From the NCBI GenBank assembly GCA_021372515.1, contig JAJFUG010000144.1, positions 1-17,613 on the forward strand: a stretch of DNA of 17,613 nt. The letters are read 5' to 3'. This DNA comes from a bacterium. Lineage in GTDB: Bacteria > Gemmatimonadota > Glassbacteria > GWA2-58-10. Under the pieces are notes generated by a model. That model made no database searches. It saw nothing but the letters and a program-made list of their open reading frames with translations, and was not told the origin of the DNA. Positions 14,777-17,613 of this stretch are shown here, piece after piece. The stretch's first letter is position 1. Every line of letters starts with the position of its first letter. The position numbers and the translations under genes were made by a program.

Positions 14777-15576
14777 TGCAATCGTCCCGTTTCTTCACCG
14801 CTGTCGGCTACCCGGAGGTAAGCCCCTCGCTGGAGAGGCTCTCCCAGGCCGGGATGCATCTCGAGGTGGAAATTCTCGACCCGCACTGGAGCCTGGAGGT
14901 ATGCCAGCTCCCGGTGGTGCAGAAACTGGGTAACAGCCTGAATGAGAGGGGGTTCCGCGTGCATGTCCAGGGGCCGTTCTACGACCTCGCCCCAGGCAGC
15001 CTCGACCCCTATATCCGCGAGCACACCCGCGCATTGTATGTCCGCGCCGCCGAGATCGCCGGGCACCTGCGCGCCGAATGCCTCACCCTCTACACCGGCT
15101 ACAACCCCCTGTTTCACGCCGGGGTGTTCGAGCAGTGGCTGGAGGTCTGCCTGCCGATCTGGCGTGAAACCATCGAGACCGCCCAGCGCTTCAAGATGAC
15201 AGTCCTGTTTTCCAACATGTTCGAGGAGGGGCCCGAGGTGCAGTTGAGCCTTCTGGACTCCTTCCCGGACAAGCCCGTGGGCGCCTGCCTCAACGCGCCG
15301 CACGCGTACTGCTACTCCAAGAAGAAAGGCCCCGCCTGGGTCGGGGCGCTGGCAGCCAAGCTGAGGCTGTTCCACCTGTATGACACCCGCGGCCGCGAGG
15401 ACCGTCGCCTCACCGTGGGTGAGGGCGATCTGCCCTTCCGGGAGTTCCTCGAGCCGGTCCTGAAGCGCAAGCTTCAGCCGGATTTTGTGTTCAAGCTGCC
15501 GCTGGAGCAGGCGCTCGAATCGCTCAAGCGCGTGCGCCGTCTGGGCCTGGAACAGTACCAGATGGAGCTGCTCTGA
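14776..15576 (+). CDS. Xylose-isomerase-like TIM-barrel protein (AP-endonuclease-2 superfamily), metal site altered
   Basis: A 266-residue protein with the sugar-phosphate isomerase/epimerase (IolE/IolI/EndoIV-like) barrel pattern: VHVQGPFYDLAPGSLDPYIRE early, then AEIAGHLRAECLTLYTGYNP, and FHLYDTRGREDRRLTVGEG late. Active relatives bind a metal through Glu, Asp, His and Glu. At these places I read Ser146 (LFSNMF), Asn173 (CLNAPH), His200 (FHLYD) and Lys240 (FVFKLP), so only His200 remains. The Asp-x-His that often follows is Asp209-Arg-Arg, and a common strand His is Tyr in LTLYTGY. If this alignment by eye holds, the usual isomerase chemistry is lost. Translation is coupled to the DUF885-like gene by the one-base overlap. 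The thiC-like gene follows after 106 bp. No signal peptide is seen, so it should be cytosolic. Confidence 0.78.
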   Translation: MQSSRFFTAVGYPEVSPSLERLSQAGMHLEVEILDPHWSLEVCQLPVVQKLGNSLNERGFRVHVQGPFYDLAPGSLDPYIREHTRALYVRAAEIAGHLRAECLTLYTGYNPLFHAGVFEQWLEVCLPIWRETIETAQRFKMTVLFSNMFEEGPEVQLSLLDSFPDKPVGACLNAPHAYCYSKKKGPAWVGALAAKLRLFHLYDTRGREDRRLTVGEGDLPFREFLEPVLKRKLQPDFVFKLPLEQALESLKRVRRLGLEQYQMELL

Positions 15577-15682
15577 GCCCGGTGTTTGCGGGCCAACTGC
15601 GGCAATGAGTCGACCAACCCTGTCCGTCGGGCGCAGAGCTTTGGCGCCGGACGGCGGACTATTTGTGAAAGGTTGTGCTGCA
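15577..15682 (+). promoter_or_regulatory. Leader of the thiC-like gene with two stem-loops
   Basis: A short hairpin GCCCG/CGGGC (15577-15593) directly follows the upstream stop. A strong one, CCGTCGGGCGC (15624-15634) with GCGCCGGACGG (15644-15654), has 10 of 11 pairs and a 9-base loop. Neither has a T-run. The ribosome site is a weak AAAGG (15668-15672). I find no TPP-riboswitch core (no CTGAGA). Confidence 0.4.
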
Positions 15683-16939
15683 ATGATCAAGATCGAACCC
15701 GCTTTCACGGAGGACACCCTCCGCCGGGTGCTCAAGGACGAGCCGCTGAGCGAGGCCTCCCTGGCCGATGGCCTGGCCCGTGGCACGCTGATCGTGCTGG
15801 AGAACGTCAAGCGCCGCGGCGCGGTGCGCCCCGTGGCCGTGGGACGTGGCACGCGCACCAAGGTGAACGCCAATTTCGGCACCAGCCGGGATGCCAGTTG
15901 CATGGGCGAGGAGAAAAAGAAACTGGATGTCGCCGTGGCCGCGGGCGCGGATGCGGTGATGGACCTCTCCACCGGCGCGGACATGCGCGAGATGCTCAAG
16001 ATGGTCCTTGCGGAAAGCCCGGTCCCGGTGGGCACTGTGCCGGTCTACGGCCTGGCCTCGCAGGCCGCGGCCGAGGGACGGGGCCTGGCCAGCCTGGGGG
16101 CCGAGGATTTCCTGCGCGAGGTGGAATACCACTGCGAAGCCGGGGTGGACTTTATCACCGTGCACTGCGGCCTCACCCGTGAGTGCGTGCGCCACCTGGA
16201 GGCCGAGGGCCGCGTGACCGGCATAGTCAGCCGCGGGGGGGCGATCACCCGGCGCTGGATCAAGGCCACGGGCGGCGAGAACCCGCTGTACGAGCACTAT
16301 GACGAGGTCCTCAAGCTGGCCCGCAAGTACAACGTGGCCCTCAGCCTGGGCGATGGCCTCCGGCCCGGCTCCGTGGCCGATGCCACCGACCGGGCCCAGA
16401 TCGGCGAGCTGTTAGTGCTGGGCGAGCTGGTCGACCGGGCGCGCGCCGCCGGGGTGGCCGCCATGGTCGAGGGCCCCGGGCACGTGCCGCTCAATCAGGT
16501 GGAGCTCAACATCAAGCTGCAGAAAGAGCTGTGCAAGGGCGCGCCGTTCTACGTGCTGGGCCCGCTGGTGACCGATATCGCCCCGGGCTACGACCACATC
16601 ACCTGCGCTATCGGCGGGGCGCTGGCCGGCATGGCCGGGGCCGATTTCCTCTGCTATGTCACCCCGGCCGAGCACCTGCGCCTGCCCACAGTGGAGGACG
16701 TGCGCCTGGGGGTGATAACCACGCGCATCGCGGCCCACGCCGCCGACCTTGCGAAGGGGCTTCCCGGCGCGGCCGAGTGGGACCTGGCCATGAGCACCGC
16801 GCGCAAAGCTTTGGACTGGGACGGCATGCTGCGCCTGGCCATAGACCCCGAGACCGCGCGCCGCATGCACGCCGAGCGTCCCTCCGCCGACCCCAGCGTT
16901 TGCACCATGTGCTCCGAGCTTTGTGCGATGAAGGATTGA
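15683..16939 (+). CDS. thiC: Short-form ThiC-type radical SAM enzyme (phosphomethylpyrimidine synthase, or BzaF-like)
   Basis: A 418-residue radical SAM enzyme of the ThiC family, which rearranges 5-aminoimidazole ribotide into the thiamine pyrimidine HMP-P in the cytosol. ANFGTSRDASCMGEEKKKLD and GADAVMDLSTGADMREM are early signatures. YHCEAGVDFITVHCG, SLGDGLRPGSVADATDRAQ, EGPGHVPLNQVELNI and CYVTPAEHLRLPTVEDV follow in canonical order. The C-terminal cluster motif is Cys407-TM-Cys410-SEL-Cys414. The N-terminal extension of proteobacterial ThiC is absent, as usual for anaerobe and archaeal types. The start at 15683 is where family homology begins; the frame is open upstream only as a shadow of the TIM-barrel gene. 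A paralogous family (BzaF) makes 5-hydroxybenzimidazole for anaerobic cobamide synthesis from the same substrate and cannot be excluded. No other thiamine or cobamide gene is in the window. Confidence 0.9.
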   Translation: MIKIEPAFTEDTLRRVLKDEPLSEASLADGLARGTLIVLENVKRRGAVRPVAVGRGTRTKVNANFGTSRDASCMGEEKKKLDVAVAAGADAVMDLSTGADMREMLKMVLAESPVPVGTVPVYGLASQAAAEGRGLASLGAEDFLREVEYHCEAGVDFITVHCGLTRECVRHLEAEGRVTGIVSRGGAITRRWIKATGGENPLYEHYDEVLKLARKYNVALSLGDGLRPGSVADATDRAQIGELLVLGELVDRARAAGVAAMVEGPGHVPLNQVELNIKLQKELCKGAPFYVLGPLVTDIAPGYDHITCAIGGALAGMAGADFLCYVTPAEHLRLPTVEDVRLGVITTRIAAHAADLAKGLPGAAEWDLAMSTARKALDWDGMLRLAIDPETARRMHAERPSADPSVCTMCSELCAMKD

Positions 16940-17006
16940 GGGGGAGATCACGGAGGGCACGGAGAAAAGGCGGATGCCACTGATATAGGTGGGAAGGCGG
17001 GCGCTG

Positions 17007-17194
17007 GCCTCCCCCTTTGAAAAAGGGGGAGCGAGGGGGATTTGATGGAATAAATCATTTTCTTCCTCTGTCTTGTTTGGCATAAAGACATAGCCAAGCG
17101 ATGATAGAGCGGACTGTCTGATTAAATCCCCCCTAACCCCCCTTTGCTAAAGGGGGGGAAACCGGCGGCTGGCCGTGTGCCTCGCTGCCCGGCG
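17007..17194 (+). repeat. Direct repeat copy 1 carrying a MITE-like element (about 17008-17158)
   Basis: This 188-bp stretch recurs at 17427 with roughly 90% identity by eye. Its first 150 bp has imperfect terminal inverted repeats of about 33 bp, each starting CCCCCTTT and ending GGGGGATTT on its own strand. Each end folds on itself: CTCCCCCTTT/AAAGGGGGAG (17009-17031) on the left, CCCCCCTTT/AAAGGGGGG (17137-17157) on the right. The interior has a TTGGC/GCCAA stem. No coding frame. Confidence 0.8.
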
Positions 17195-17198
17195 CTGG

Positions 17199-17227
17199 CG
17201 TAGGGGCGGCCCCCTGTGGCCGCCCGG
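17199..17227 (+). repeat. Palindromic repeat with CGTAGGGGC flank, copy 3
   Basis: CGTAG, then arms GGGCGGCC (17204-17211) and GGCCGCCC (17218-17225) around CCCTGT. It pairs with copy 4 in inverted orientation 9 bp further on. Confidence 0.75.
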
Positions 17228-17234
17228 TGGGGTT

Positions 17235-17259
17235 GGGCACGCTGCAGCGTGCCCCTACG
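17235..17259 (-). repeat. Palindromic repeat with CGTAGGGGC flank, copy 4
   Basis: GGGCACGCTGCAGCGTGCCC (17235-17254) is a perfect palindrome followed by CTACG. Together with copy 3 it makes a unit of about 62 bp bounded by GCGTAGGGGC and its reverse complement. Confidence 0.75.
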
Positions 17260-17288
17260 CGAAAAACAGTGTATGCCCTGGGGCTTTC

Positions 17289-17315
17289 GTAGGGGCGAAC
17301 CTTGTGTTCGCCCGG
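17289..17315 (+). repeat. Palindromic repeat with CGTAGGGGC flank, copy 5
   Basis: CGTAG, then arms GGGCGAAC (17293-17300) and GTTCGCCC (17306-17313) around CTTGT, followed by GG as in copy 3. Confidence 0.75.
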
Positions 17316-17320
17316 CAGTT

Positions 17321-17335
17321 GGGCATGCCCCTACG
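17321..17335 (-). repeat. Palindromic repeat with CGTAGGGGC flank, copy 6 (short)
   Basis: GGGCATGCCC (17321-17330) followed by CTACG: the same inverted end as copy 4 but with a 10-bp palindrome only, apparently an internally shortened copy. It pairs with copy 5. Confidence 0.65.
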
Positions 17336-17426
17336 CAAGGCAGGCTTTGCGGGTGGACGGAGTGCGGTGCTTTTACTCCCCTCTAAAAAGAGGGGTGGCG
17401 GCGCAGCCGACGGGGTGTGTGCAGTT

Positions 17427-17613
17427 GCCTCCCCCTTTGAAAAAGGGGGATCGAGGGGGATTTGATGGACTAAATCTCTTTTTTCCCTCTGCCTTGTTTG
17501 GCATAAAGACAGAGCCAAGCGGTGATAGGGCGGACTGTCTGGTTAAATCCCCCCTAACCCCCCGTTGCTCAAGGGGGGCAAACCGGCGGACGGCCTGTGC
17601 CGCGTTGCCCGGC
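17427..17613 (+). repeat. Direct repeat copy 2 carrying a MITE-like element (about 17428-17578), reaching the window end
   Basis: Same arrangement as the copy at 17007, displaced by 420-421 bp. The interior TTGGC/GCCAA stem and the left hairpin are kept; the right hairpin has two changes (T to G and A to C) that are not compensated. Similarity continues beyond the element to GCCCGGC at the window end, so more than the element was duplicated. Confidence 0.8.

Larger units (their letters stand above)
16940..17613. other. Intergenic repeat nest, no gene supported
   Basis: It contains two copies of a MITE-like element within a longer direct repeat, four palindromic repeat copies between them, and a short CACGGAG doublet (16949-16955 and 16958-16964). 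Frames open across it only read the repeats. The second direct-repeat copy runs to the window edge. Confidence 0.75.

Noticed and set aside
15485-15682. N-terminal extension of the thiC-like protein
   Set aside because: It reads the end of the TIM-barrel gene in another frame; ThiC homology begins at 15683.
15577-15682. Cobalamin-riboswitch-like fragment (GGTG, CAACTG and GAGTCGAC) before the thiC-like gene
   Set aside because: The pieces are out of the required context: no GCCACTG B12 box and too little room for the aptamer. A covariance search would be decisive.
13145-16035. Long minus-strand open frames (13145-14689 and 14365-16035)
   Set aside because: They lie antisense to the DUF885-like, TIM-barrel and thiC-like genes, with no ribosome site or family motif; codon-bias shadows.
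17009-17031. Hairpin CTCCCCCTTT/AAAGGGGGAG as terminator of the thiC operon
   Set aside because: No T-run follows on either strand and the hairpin belongs to the repeated element; it might slow transcription but is not a standard terminator.
16412-17518. Minus-strand frames containing the string PPFSKGE (16412-17083 and 17255-17518)
   Set aside because: The peptide is simply the translation of the inverted-repeat end of the MITE-like element, a common source of false hypothetical proteins.
17007-17613. Repeat nest as a CRISPR array
   Set aside because: Repeats are long, few, diverged and self-complementary at the ends, with no regular 30-bp repeat/spacer alternation.

Overview
The window is a GC-rich stretch (clearly well above 60% G+C in the coding parts) from a Gram-negative-type bacterium. 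That reading rests on a TolC-family outer-membrane protein, several Sec-type signal peptides and two FtsX/MacB-type permeases. The mixture of dockerin-like secreted protein, secreted clan-D glycosidase, short-form ThiC and dense intergenic palindromic repeats suggests an uncultivated environmental lineage; an FCB-group candidate phylum is a guess only. No tRNA, rRNA, CRISPR array or transposase gene was seen.

Layout. 1-3468 (+): the 3' part of one MacB-like permease, a complete second MacB-like permease joined to it by an ATGA overlap, then a secreted protein with a dockerin-like EF-hand pair and three CarboxypepD_reg-like folds. 3480-4958 (-): a TolC-family outer-membrane efflux protein, convergent with the previous gene. 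4959-5238: a divergent promoter region with a perfect 12-bp palindrome. 5239-8714 (+): a secreted GH36-like (clan GH-D) glycosidase, translationally coupled to a URO-D/MtaA-like protein. 8851-9918 (+): quinolinate synthase NadA behind its own promoter and followed by a clear intrinsic terminator. 9919-10295: terminator, an inverted pair of palindromic repeats and a structured leader. 10296-11468 (+): dGTPase-family HD phosphohydrolase. 11629-16939 (+): a probable operon of a secreted DUF4139 protein, a DUF885-like protein, a xylose-isomerase-like TIM barrel protein and a short ThiC-type radical SAM enzyme. 16940-17613: a repeat nest with no genes.

How the genes fit together. The two permeases and the TolC protein could belong to one tripartite export system, but no ATPase or periplasmic adaptor is in the window. 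nadA and thiC are cofactor genes (NAD and thiamine pyrimidine, or possibly a benzimidazole for cobamides). The most unusual feature is in the last operon. The DUF885-like protein has both His of the metallopeptidase HE-x-x-PGH motif changed to Arg and its downstream Glu changed to Val. The overlapping TIM-barrel gene appears to have lost three of the four usual metal ligands. Two neighbouring, translationally coupled members of metal-enzyme families that both look catalytically dead are the best candidate here for an undescribed, non-catalytic or re-purposed module.

The intergenic DNA holds two repeat families. One is a short palindrome family sharing the flank CGTAGGGGC, whose arms vary in a compensated way (six copies, in inverted pairs). 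The other is a roughly 150-bp MITE-like element with hairpin-bearing terminal inverted repeats, present twice at a 420-bp offset within a longer direct repeat of about 187 bp.
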